Origin: Hymenobacter sp. BRD128
GTDB taxonomy: Bacteria > Bacteroidota > Bacteroidia > Cytophagales > Hymenobacteraceae
Assembly: GCF_013256625.1 (NCBI RefSeq)
Contig: NZ_CP053908.1
Location: forward strand, 2,232,001 to 2,296,000
Length of the DNA stretch: 64,000 nt
Direction: 5' to 3'
Numbering within the stretch: position 1 is the first letter of the stretch; each line of letters opens with the position of its first letter. Under the pieces are notes generated by a model, which searched no databases, had not been told where the DNA came from, and was given only the letters and a program-made list of their open reading frames with translations. A program made the position numbers and the translations under genes. Below are positions 28,151 through 36,845 of the stretch, piece after piece.

Positions 28151-28486
28151 CTAACCGTTGGCGCGGCGATTACGAATCTTCTCTACCCTGGTTTTACGAA
28201 CCCAGCTTAAGTAGCCTTGCAGCTCTTCGGCGGCGCGCAGGGCCGCCACTGTAGGGTAGTGGCGAGCCAGGGCGCGGTTGCTGAGGAAGCAGTGCACGCT
28301 GCTGTGGCAGGGCTGGCACAGGTCTACGGTAGCGCCGTGGCGGCCACCTTCTTCGCGCGGCACGAGGTGGTGGCGGGTGGTTTGCTGCACGGCCCGCTCG
28401 CAGAGGCCGCAGCGGGTTTCGAGCGAACGCTGGGCGCGGGCCATGGCCTCAGCAGCGGCCTGCGCAAGTTGCTGGCGACGAGTCAC
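28151..28486 (-). CDS. small HNH endonuclease-domain protein
   Basis: 111 residues from a GTG at 28486; an ATG at 28444 would give 97 residues. The HNH fold is evident: CGLCERA, TTRHHLVPRE and VDLCQPCHSSVHCFLS, so two Cys pairs for a structural zinc and the His-His-x-x-x-Arg / CHSSVH active site. The C terminus is basic (RKTRVEKIRNRR), fitting nucleic-acid binding. Small free-standing HNH proteins can be nucleases of restriction or repair, but also of unknown function. It probably forms an operon with the next gene downstream (27015-28133). Confidence 0.85.
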   Translation of the reverse strand: MTRRQQLAQAAAEAMARAQRSLETRCGLCERAVQQTTRHHLVPREEGGRHGATVDLCQPCHSSVHCFLSNRALARHYPTVAALRAAEELQGYLSWVRKTRVEKIRNRRANG

Positions 28487-28653
28487 GAGGTAGTGAAATA
28501 AGTAAAATACTAGTTACCGGTTTAACTTAAATAAAGAACGGAGAGTTGCGAAATTGGAAGCTATGCACTTATATTGACCGCCGTTTGGCGAGTTGTGCCA
28601 GTATTATTTTTCCGCGAAGCTTTCATCTCTTTTTTCTCACTTTTTTTCTCTAA

Positions 28654-29112
28654 ATGGTACACTATTCTACTACTTTACCGCTGCCCGCCGGTCTGCTGCG
28701 GCGCGGGGCAGTCCTATTGATTTTGCTGGTCGGCAGTCTTTTTGCGTCGAGCGCCCACGCCCAAACCTGGATGGTTTCAACCACGCCCTACATCAAGCTG
28801 GGCGTACTGGATAAGTACAACGCGCTGGGTGGCTACACCGCCGTCTTTATCGTCACTAACGAGAAGAACGGCCAGGAGTATCTGCTTACTAAGCAGATAG
28901 CGAAAGGCGAAAATGGTGTAGACGTTTTCTTCCCGACCGAACCCAGCGACCCCGAGTATTTCAAGAATACGCAGGGCCTAGCCGCGCAGCCTACGCCGGG
29001 CCGCTACCACTGGGAATGCCGCGTAAATGGCAAAAAGGCCGTGGGCGGCTTCTTCAACTTTCCAGAAACGGGCAACGACATCACCGTAATCGGGGGGTCG
29101 GCGCAGCGCTAG
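28654..29112 (+). CDS. secreted hypothetical protein
   Basis: 152 residues. A long signal peptide (basic at RR, then AVLLILLVGSLFASSAHAQ) is followed by a beta-rich mature domain of about 115 residues: GVLDKYNALGGYTAVFIVTNEKNGQEYLLTKQ and YHWECRVNGKKAVGGFF. One Cys in the mature part. No known domain. Its stop (29112) touches the end of the convergent gene at 29114, so the two are almost back-to-back with no terminator visible. The upstream 170 bases are AT-rich and could hold the promoter. Confidence 0.75.
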   Translation: MVHYSTTLPLPAGLLRRGAVLLILLVGSLFASSAHAQTWMVSTTPYIKLGVLDKYNALGGYTAVFIVTNEKNGQEYLLTKQIAKGENGVDVFFPTEPSDPEYFKNTQGLAAQPTPGRYHWECRVNGKKAVGGFFNFPETGNDITVIGGSAQR

Positions 29113-29113
29113 C

Positions 29114-29707
29114 CTAGCCCCGCACCACGCGCATAAAGGGCACGCTATCGGGGAGCGGGCCGAGCAAATCGGCCAGCGCCTGGAGAAAGCGGCCGGCCGT
29201 ATCGGGCCGGCCGGCCGGCGGGCCGGGCGCGTGGTGGCGGTGGTGCTCGCCGCGCAGCTCGCCCAGCATAGTGGGCGTGCCGGCTTCCTCGGGGCTGCGG
29301 CCCAGGGTGGCTTCGAGCAGGAAATAGCGCGGCAGGGCTTCGTCGGGCGGCAGGTCGTCGGCCTCGTCCTCATCGTCGTCGTCGGGGATGCGCGAGTGGT
29401 CGTCGGGGTCGGCCTCGGCCTGCTCGTACACAATGGCGGCCAGGTGCGCCTCGCCGGTGGCCAGGGGGGGCGGCAGCTGCAGCAGTGCCGTGGCCCGGCC
29501 CGCCACCTGGTGCCAGCTCAGGTGCAGGCCCCGGGGCGGCACCCGCTCGCGCGGGGGCAGGCTTTCGGCGGCTTTGTCCCACATATACAGCAGCAGCTCG
29601 CGGGCCAGCAGCGGGTCGCCGAGCTCGCGGCGCACGGCGCCGGGCCGGCGCCACACCAGCTGCGGCAGCATGAGGTAAGCAAAGTGGTGCGGGTGCGGAC
29701 GAGCCAT
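29114..29707 (-). CDS. hypothetical protein with acidic insert
   Basis: 197 residues from ATG 29707. N-terminal part is basic and aromatic (HPHHFAYLMLPQLVWRRPG), a central very acidic run (PDDDDEDEADDLPPDE) and a His-rich segment (GEHHRHHAPG). No signal peptide, membrane helix or familiar domain. Composition is GC-rich like the neighbours, and no long competing frame is as convincing. The end meets that of 28654-29112. Function unknown. The stretch 29708-29825 to its right contains nothing I can name. Confidence 0.6.
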   Translation of the reverse strand: MARPHPHHFAYLMLPQLVWRRPGAVRRELGDPLLARELLLYMWDKAAESLPPRERVPPRGLHLSWHQVAGRATALLQLPPPLATGEAHLAAIVYEQAEADPDDHSRIPDDDDEDEADDLPPDEALPRYFLLEATLGRSPEEAGTPTMLGELRGEHHRHHAPGPPAGRPDTAGRFLQALADLLGPLPDSVPFMRVVRG

Positions 29708-29825
29708 TCGCAGTGAACAATTAATTAATGAGCAGTGAGCAGATAATAGCTACGGGCTATATTACGCAGAGCGACAAATATAAAATCTGGAGCCGGCTAG
29801 CCCGCCGCTCAGCCCTGGCCCTGGC

Positions 29826-31003
29826 TCACTGCGCGTCACTTAGTACCGGCTGCCCACTTTGCATAGCCAGCTGCACGGCTTGCCACAGCACCTGCGCGGT
29901 GCGCTCCCAGGTGAAGCCGGCGGCATTGGCTAGGCCGGCGGTCCGCAGGCGGGCGCGCAAAAGCTCATCGTGGGCTAGCCGGCGCAGGCCTTCGGCAATG
30001 GCCGCCGGCTGGTGAGGGTCGCAGAGCACTGCCGCCGCCGGCCCGCCCGCCGCCTCGGGCAGCGACGATACATTGGCGGTAAGCACCGGGCAGCCACTAG
30101 CTTGCGCCTCCACCACCGGCAGGCCAAAGCCTTCAAAGAAAGGCACATATACCGTGGCCAGCGCCGCCGCGTAGAGGTCGGCCAGGTCGGCCTCGCTCAC
30201 GCGGCCGGTAAAAGCGACGGCGGCCTGCACGGCGGGCGGCAGGCGGCGGAATACCTCAAATACTGGTCCTGCCTTCCAGGCCGTGCGGCCCACCAGCAGC
30301 AGGCGCACCGGGCCGGCCGCCGCGCCCCCTCGGCCTTAAACAGCGCAAAGGCCCGCAGCAGATTGCGCAGGTTTTTGCGCGGCTGCAAGGCGCCGACAAA
30401 CAAAAAATACGGCTGGCCGTGGCTGAAGCGCTGGCGCGTGGCTGCCTGCATGGCGGCCGGCTGCGGCGCAAAGTGCCGGGCCGGCGCATTATGGGCCACC
30501 AAAATATTTTGGGCCGCCAGCCCGTATTGCTGGGCAATGTCCTGGCGCGTGGCATCGGACACGGCCACCAGCTGGGTGGCGGCGCGGGCAAAGCGCGGCA
30601 GGAAATAAGCGTAATAGCGCGCCATAGCCCAGCCGATGTCCTGGGGCCGGTGCAGGTAAGCCAGGTCGTGCACCACCACCACGCGCGGCACGCTGGTGCC
30701 CAGCACCGTAAAGCCTTCGGGCGAAAGCAAAGCGGCCGGGCGATGGCGGCGCAGCCAGTGGGCTACCGCGCCTTCGTACCAGGCCAGCATCAGCAGCGGG
30801 TGGCGGGCCGGGGGCAGCAGCACGTGCGGAACTACGTTGGGGCCCAGCAGATAGCGCGGGTCGTAGGCACGGTCGAAAAGGAAATGAAACGTGCACTGGG
30901 GCTGCTGTTGCACCAGGCAGCGCAAGGCCTCGAAGGTGTACCGCCCCAAGCCTTCGAGGTGGCCGCCGGGCAGCAGAAAGCGGGTCGTGACGGCGATGTG
31001 CAT
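29826..31003 (-). pseudogene. glycosyltransferase family 4 (GT-B), broken by one frameshift
   Basis: Would transfer a sugar from an activated donor in exopolysaccharide assembly at the inner face of the membrane. From ATG 31003: GT-B N-terminal half with GGHLEGLGRYTFE and VVVVHDLAYLHRP, then the frame is lost after AEGA at a C5 run at 30325-30329 (plus strand). One added base restores the C-terminal half: LLLVGRTAWK, FTGRVSEADL and the donor motif FFEGFGLPVVEAQASGCPV. Repaired length is 392 residues, normal for GT4. It heads or joins an exopolysaccharide cluster with a flippase, chain-length protein and ligase. Sequencing error or true loss cannot be told apart here. Confidence 0.88.
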
Positions 31004-31140
31004 GGGCGGGGCTAGGGTACTGGCGGCGGAAGAAGCGGACGCCGAATCAGGAACACCAACTTTTTTCTAAAGCCCAAAACTAGGGCCGCCGGGCAAACTG
31101 CCGCCGCTGCCTACCCCGCAAATATTATGCAGGCCCCGGC

Positions 31141-32585
31141 CTAGCCTTTCTGTGGGCCAGGACGCAATTGGCGCAATTCACGCAGCTGCACCAGTCCGGT
31201 GAGCGGCAGCAGCCCGGCAAAGCAAGCACTCATCAGCCCCGCCTCCAGCCACCACGGCAGGGCTAGCCGGGTGCGGGCCAGGTACCAGGCGCCGCACAGC
31301 AGCCCAAAGGCCAGCGCCAGCCGCGCCAGCAGGTGCCAGGGCACCGCAATATCCATGCGCCGCGCCACCAGCCACACGTAGCCGCCCGACACCAGCACGC
31401 CGCTCACGAGGGTATTGAGGGCGGCAGCTACGGCCCCAAAGCTGGGCAATAAGAGTAGATTGAGCGTGAGGTTGAGGCCAATGCTGAAAGCCACGAGCCA
31501 GCTCACCGGCTGCTGGTGGCGCGTGCCCGTGAGCAAGGTGCTGTAAATGGCAAAAAAGGCATTGACCAGCACATTCAGAAATAAAATCTTAAGGCACAAA
31601 GCCATGTGCGCTACTTCGGGAGCCGTGCTGTGGCCAAACTGCCAGAACAGCACCTCGCCCCGAAATAGCACGAAGGCCACCACCAGCAGCAGCGGCACGG
31701 CCACCACGCGCTGGCCCACCCACAGCAGCCGGCGCAGCTCACGGGGCCGGGCGGCGGCGTGGGCAAAGCGGGCAAAAAACAGCGGCAGCACTGTCCAGGC
31801 ATACATCATGGCGGCGTCGAGCCAGCGGTAGGCGCCGGCGTAGTAGCCCGCCTCGCGGGCCGACGAAAGCCGTTCGAGCAGCACCATATCCACCCGCTCG
31901 TTGATGCCGTAGAGCAAGGCAATGAAGGCAAACGGCAGGCTGCCGCGCAGCAGCCGCCCCGCCAGCCGCCGCCGGGGCCAGCGGTGCGGCAGCCGCCCAA
32001 ACAGCCGCCGCAGCAGCCCCAAAAACAGCGCCGCCGTGAAGCCCGCCGCCACTAGCCGCGCCCCCACGTAGGCGCGCAGGCTCAGCTGCCCGCCCGCCAG
32101 CAGGCCCGCCACCAAGGCTAGCGCCAGCAGCTTTTCGAGCACCGAGAGCAGCGCATCGGTATTAAAGTGCTGCCGGGCCTGCACCGGCGCCCGCAGAAAC
32201 TGCCCGTACTGCGTGAGCAGCAGCCCCGCCCCCACCGCCGCCAGCAGGCCGAGCTGCGGCCCCCGGTAGCCCAGCACCCAGCCCAGCGCCAGCAGCGCCA
32301 GCAGCGAGCCCCCGTGAGCAGCCCGCGCAGCGGAAACAGCGTCGGAAACTGACTATCGGCAAAGGTGGGCTCGGCGGCCAGGCGCTGCACGGTGAACTGC
32401 GTGAGGCCCAGGTCGGCAAAAGTGGCCACTACCACGGCCAGGGCCGAGCAGGCGGCAATGAGCCCAAACGTGCCGTGGCCCAGCCGGTCTTGCACGATAT
32501 TCTCGAGCAGCACCCAGCCAGGCTTCACCAGCAGGTTGAGAGCCACGGCCAGGCTGATGGTACCGAGAAAGCGTTTGGTGCGCAA
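31141..32585 (-). pseudogene. polysaccharide flippase (MOP/Wzx-like), broken by one frameshift
   Basis: Predicted 12-14-helix transporter moving lipid-linked oligosaccharide across the inner membrane. Starts at a TTG (32585) with RTKRFLGTISLAVALNLLVKP and the helix-rich LTQFTVQRL; the frame is lost at a C5 run (32309-32313) after RGLLTG. Adding one base continues as SLLALLALGWVLGYRG and on to the end, giving 481 residues, a normal length. Further features are ERVDMVLLERLSS and the hydrophobic C-terminal helices. Its promoter likely includes the TAnnTTTG box at 32616-32623. It lies 137 bases beyond the glycosyltransferase start on the same strand, so both may be co-transcribed. Confidence 0.85.
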
Positions 32586-32615
32586 AAGAAACTAGCCTAC
32601 AGTGCGGTGAAAACA

Positions 32616-32623
32616 CAAAGATA
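32616..32623 (-). promoter_or_regulatory. -7 box for the flippase transcript
   Basis: CAAAGATA on the plus strand reads TATCTTTG on the minus strand, an exact TAnnTTTG. It lies 31 bases before the flippase start at 32585. No clear -33 element is seen. A matching plus-strand box at 32651 makes this a divergent promoter pair. Confidence 0.5.
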
Positions 32624-32650
32624 AAGCCGCTGCCAGGGCGGCGGGCAGTT

Positions 32651-32658
32651 TATCTTTG
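32651..32658 (+). promoter_or_regulatory. -7 box for the chain-length gene transcript
   Basis: TATCTTTG, an exact TAnnTTTG, 52 bases before the ATG at 32710. The two boxes of opposite strand are only 27 bases apart, which would make polymerase binding mutually exclusive or jointly controlled. Confidence 0.5.
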
Positions 32659-32709
32659 CCCGTTGCTGCCACGAGCCGGCGCTCGCCGCTAGCTTCGTTT
32701 ACTTTATTT

Positions 32710-33783
32710 ATGCCTTCTGACTCGCTTCTCCCTTTTTCCGCGGCTGGCCTGCGGGGCATCTTTCAGCGCTGGAAATACTTGCTGGGGCTGGCGCTGGGCC
32801 TGGCCGCCGTAATAAGCACCGTGGTGGCGTGGTCGCTGCCCAATATTTACAGCTCGACGGCCGTTTTTCTGCCTACTTCGCCCCAGAGTACCGACCCCGA
32901 CCGCCTGGTGGAGGGCTCGAAACTGGAGGTGGGCGCTCGCTCCGAAGACCTCGACCGCGTGCTCACCATCGGGCAGTCGCTGCCCCTGGCCGAGCAAATG
33001 ATTCGCCGCTTCAATCTCTACGAGCATTACCACATCGGCCAGCCCGGCACCGATGCGGTGGAAAACAATACGCTGGCCGAGTTCAACAGCAACCTGAGCA
33101 TTGTGCACAACGAGCGCGACGCCATCGAGCTCACGTTTGAGGACCGCGACAAGAAGCTGGCCGCCGCCGTGGCCAATGCCATGGTAACGGCCATCGACTC
33201 CATTAACCAGCAGCTGACGCTGGTGAACCGCCGCAACGTGCTCGAAATCTACCGCCAGCGCTCGGGCCAGCTCGGGGCCAGCTACGAGCGCACCCGCCAG
33301 CGCCTCATTGCGGCGCGCCGCCGCTACGGCATCTTTGGCCTGGAGCAGCAGGGCCGCTACCTGGGCAAAGCCGTGATTGACACCGAAAAAGAGCTGCGCA
33401 TGGCCGAGGCCGGCGGCCCCGGCAACGCGGCTAGCCTGCGCCGGGCCCTGCGTGGCCTCACCCAGGCCGACGGTGGCAACGTGATAAACCTCGAAAACTG
33501 GACCAAAGGCGCCGACTCGGTAAATCTACTCACCTCGCGCCTGGCCGACCTGCAATCGCGCTACGTAGGGTCACAGGGCGCGTTTGAGCAGGCTGAAACG
33601 GCCCTGCGCAGCCGGGTGTCGTCGCTTTACCTGGTGCAAAAGGCCTACCCGGCCACGCGCAAAAGCAAGCCCTTCCGCACGCTTATCGTGCTAGGCTCGG
33701 TGGTGATTACGTTCGCGCTCTCGGTATTCCTCATCCTGCTGCTCGAACTATACCGCCGCCGGCCATCTGCAATCACCGATTAG
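32710..33783 (+). CDS. Wzz/GNVR-type polysaccharide chain-length regulator
   Basis: 357 residues, start at 32710. Two membrane helices bracket a periplasmic coiled-coil domain: the first at about 19-40 (YLLGLALGLAAVISTVV), the second at about 322-345 (LIVLGSVVITFALSVFLILL). Between them are the Wzz-like beta segment (IYSSTAVFLPTSP) and long helices with ERTRQRLIAARRRYG. The typical GNVR-type end is present (KAYPATRKSKPFR). It sets polysaccharide chain length with a polymerase. No cytoplasmic kinase domain is fused. Neighbours are the divergent flippase and the downstream ligase, so the function in exopolysaccharide or O-antigen assembly is well supported by context. Confidence 0.9.
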   Translation: MPSDSLLPFSAAGLRGIFQRWKYLLGLALGLAAVISTVVAWSLPNIYSSTAVFLPTSPQSTDPDRLVEGSKLEVGARSEDLDRVLTIGQSLPLAEQMIRRFNLYEHYHIGQPGTDAVENNTLAEFNSNLSIVHNERDAIELTFEDRDKKLAAAVANAMVTAIDSINQQLTLVNRRNVLEIYRQRSGQLGASYERTRQRLIAARRRYGIFGLEQQGRYLGKAVIDTEKELRMAEAGGPGNAASLRRALRGLTQADGGNVINLENWTKGADSVNLLTSRLADLQSRYVGSQGAFEQAETALRSRVSSLYLVQKAYPATRKSKPFRTLIVLGSVVITFALSVFLILLLELYRRRPSAITD

Positions 33784-33897
33784 CTAGTGGTCACTTATCA
33801 CTCCTTATTAACTGTTGGCTGATAACTGCGGCGGGTTTATTGCTGGCTGATATCCGCTGGGTGCCACCTGCTCACTGCTACTTGCTACCTGAATTTA

Positions 33898-35396
33898 ATG
33901 CGCCAACTCCTGCTTCGCCTGCGGCCCGCCGATGCCAGCCAGCAGCTGTTTCTGGGCTTCGTGGCGCTGCTGCTGCTGGGCGGCGTGCTGGCGGCCGGGC
34001 TGCGGCAGCCGGCGCTGCTGGTGCCCGCCCTGGCCGTGCCGGCGCTGGTGCTGGCCCTCACCCGCTGGCAGTGGCTGTACTACGGGCTGTTTCTGACCCT
34101 GGCCTTTTCGCACGAAATCAGCCTGCCGGGCGGGCTGAAAATGGACGTGCCCTCCGAGCCGCTGATGCTGGCGCTGCTGGGCTGCGTGCCGCTGGCGCTG
34201 CTGCTGGGCCCCGGCGGCCTGCGCCAGCTAGCCCCGCGCGAGTGGCGCCACCCGCTGCTGGTGCTGCCCCTAATGCTGCTCGCCTGGGCCACACTCGACA
34301 CTTTTTTCTCGGTCGATAAGCTCAAGTCTGTCAAATACCTGCTGGCCAAGTGCTGGTATCTGGCGCCGTTTCTGCTGGGGTCGCTGCTGGTGCTGCGGCG
34401 CCCGGCCGATTTTTGGCGGCTAGCCGCCTGCTACGTGGGCGGCGCGGTAGTGAGCCTGCTGTGGGTGCTGCCGCGCCAGGCCAGCGTGGGCTTTAGCTTC
34501 GCCAAGATTAACTGGCCGATTCAGCCTTTTTACACCAACCACGTTATTTATGCCACTACGCTGGCGCTGCTGCTGCCATTTGCGGGGGGCTGGCGGCGCA
34601 GGCCACCACGCCGGGCCGGCGGCGGCGGTGGCTGGGGGCCGGGCTGCTGCTGCTGTTTGGGCTGATTATGTCCTACACGCGGGCCTCGTGGCTGTCGCTC
34701 CCGGAGGCAGCTTTGGTGTACTGGGTCATGCGGCTGCGCCTCACGCGGGTGCTGCTGCTGGGGGTGGCGCTCGGGGTGGCCGGAGCCACCGTCTACTTCG
34801 TGAGCAATGAGAACTTTATGCGCTTCCGACCCAATTTCGAGAAAACCATTTGGCACGGCGGCAACCTCGCCGCGCACCTCCAGTCGACCTACAAGTTTCA
34901 GGATGTGTCGGGCATGGAGCGGGTATACCGCTGGGTGGCCGCCGCCCGCATGATTGCCGATAAACCCCTGACCGGCAGCGGACCTTCGACCTTCAACCCC
35001 ACCTACAAGCGCTACACGGTGTCGAGCTTCCGCACCTACGTGAGCGCCAACCACGAGGGCTCGACGGCGCACAATTATTTTCTGCTTCAGCTGGCCGAGC
35101 AGGGTATCCCGGCTTTTGCACTGTTTTGCCTGCTGGTGGGCACCACTTTGCTCACGGCCGAGCGCCTTTACCACGCCACCCGCCCCTACCCCGAGCTGCA
35201 CCGGGTGGTGCTGGTGGTGAGCTTATCGTTCGTTATTATCCTCTCGCACTTGTTTCTCAACGAGCTGGTGGAGAACGACAAAGTAGGCTCCATCTTTTTC
35301 GTGACCCTGGCCATGCTCATCCGCTGCGGCACCTGGCTGGAGGAAGCTCAGGCCACCGAAGTCTCAGCAGCTCGGCAATTGACGGGGCAAGCCTAG
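33898..35396 (+). pseudogene. O-antigen ligase/polymerase (WaaL/Wzy-like), broken by one frameshift
   Basis: Multi-spanning membrane protein of the O-antigen ligase family. The first reading frame (from ATG 33898) gives helices up to LLLPFAGG, where it is lost at a G6 run (34584-34589). One added base continues as LAAQATTPGRRRRWLGAG, then LLLLFGLIMSYTRASWL and the hallmark periplasmic loop (GSGPSTF, HNYFLLQLAEQGI, conserved His). Repaired length is 499 residues, normal for the family. Its role is to polymerise or transfer the glycan to its acceptor. Same strand as the chain-length gene 114 bases upstream, probably one operon. Third broken gene of the polysaccharide locus. Confidence 0.87.
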
Positions 35397-35492
35397 CGGG
35401 CGGGCCGCCAGTGCCGCCACTCGCGCGCCCGGCCGGTCGAGCCCGCAGGCGGGCGGTGGCAGCCGGCCACTGAGCAGCGGGGGTTGCAGTAT

Positions 35493-36743
35493 TTATTTCA
35501 CCCGCAGGCTCAGCATCGTCACGTCGTCGGCAAAGCGCTCGCCGTGGATGTTGAAATCACGGATGCAGGCCAGCAGCTCTTGGTGGAGGCGCGGCAGCGG
35601 CAGATAGCGGTTGCGGCTCAGGGCGCGCAGCACGCTGCCCTCGCCAAACTCCTGTTGCTGGGCGTCAAATACCTCCGTCAGACCATCGGTGTAGATGAAG
35701 AGCAGCGAGTGCGGCGGCATGGCGGCTAGCCCCACCTTGAAGCGGGGCAGCTCGGGCATAATGCCCAGCATCACAGTACCATCGTGCAGGGGCTGGGGCG
35801 GGCCGGCATCGGGCAGCAGCAGCGGGTCGTTGTGGCCGGCGTTTACGTACTCCAATACCTGGGTGCGGCGGTCGTAGAGGGCCAGGAAGGCCGTGATGAA
35901 CTTCTCGCCGCCCGAATTACGGAAAATCAGGTGGTTAAGCTCGCGCACTATCGTTACCAGGTCGGCGCCCTGGCGCAGCAGCGTGCGCAGGCCCGCCTGA
36001 AAGTTGGACATCAGCAGCGAGGCCGGCACGCCCTTGCCGCTCACGTCGGCCACGCACACCAGCAGGCGGTGCGGGTCGATTTCGACCACGTCGTAGTAGT
36101 CGCCGCCAATCTCGGTGTGCGGCTGGTAGGTGGCGTGCAGCGCGTAGCGGGCATTATTGGGCAGGTGCTGCGGAAACAGCAATTGCTGCACCTGCTGGGC
36201 AATCTCAATTTCGCGGCGCACGGAGGCCTCGGCCACCAGCAGAGCCTCGCGCTGGCGGGCCAGGCGCAGGTTGGCCACGGCCCCGAGCAGAATATTACTC
36301 AGCGTTTCGAGAAACGACAAAGCCTCGCGGCTGGCATAGTCGCCCTGCATGGTGCCCACAAACACCAGCGCCTGCACATCTTCCTGCTGGCGCACGGGCA
36401 CCAGCAGCTCAAAATTTTGCCAGGCAGCGCCCAAACTCAGGTCTTTGACCAGGCACGTGGGGCCGGGGCACCAGTCCGCCACCTCGGCGGGCAAAAAGTG
36501 CGAGTCATCCGCCAGCGAGGTACCAAAGTTCACCTTCAGCCGAAAAGCGCCTTCATCGAGCACGTAGAGGGCTAGCCGGCGCACGCCCAGCTGCCCGATG
36601 AGCGTGAACTGATATATTTTGTACAAATCTGCCTCGGCCGAATCGTGGGTGATGGCCTGGGTGATTTCCAGCAGCGCGCCCAGCTCCCGCTCCTTCAGGA
36701 AGAGGCGTTTTTCGAGGCCAGCTACTGCGGCAGTTTGGGGCAT
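35493..36743 (-). CDS. GAF-domain PP2C (SpoIIE) serine phosphatase
   Basis: 416 residues, cytoplasmic. N-terminal GAF-like sensor region (about 15-170), then a short coiled coil (EIEIAQQVQQLLFP), then the SpoIIE/PPM phosphatase domain with the metal-binding motifs GGDYYDVVEI, VADVSGKGVPASLLM, NAGHNDPLLL, IYTDGLTEVFDA and FADDVTMLSLR. Such proteins dephosphorylate anti-anti-sigma factors or similar partners in response to a signal; no partner kinase is in the window. Placed between the polysaccharide locus and the permease, convergent with the ligase across about 100 bases. Partner and signal unknown. Confidence 0.93.
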   Translation of the reverse strand: MPQTAAVAGLEKRLFLKERELGALLEITQAITHDSAEADLYKIYQFTLIGQLGVRRLALYVLDEGAFRLKVNFGTSLADDSHFLPAEVADWCPGPTCLVKDLSLGAAWQNFELLVPVRQQEDVQALVFVGTMQGDYASREALSFLETLSNILLGAVANLRLARQREALLVAEASVRREIEIAQQVQQLLFPQHLPNNARYALHATYQPHTEIGGDYYDVVEIDPHRLLVCVADVSGKGVPASLLMSNFQAGLRTLLRQGADLVTIVRELNHLIFRNSGGEKFITAFLALYDRRTQVLEYVNAGHNDPLLLPDAGPPQPLHDGTVMLGIMPELPRFKVGLAAMPPHSLLFIYTDGLTEVFDAQQQEFGEGSVLRALSRNRYLPLPRLHQELLACIRDFNIHGERFADDVTMLSLRVK

Positions 36744-36845
36744 TGGGCAGGAAAAGGGCCGGTGGCTTTACAGGCCGGGCAGCGGTGAATAAACAGGAAG
36801 GCGCTACAATAATACGCCCAGCCGCCTAAGCAGCCAATGACGAGC

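Noticed and set aside
30325..34589. Phase-variable contingency loci
   Set aside because: Considered for the G runs, but tracts of five or six are shorter than known switching tracts; kept only as an alternative to sequencing error.
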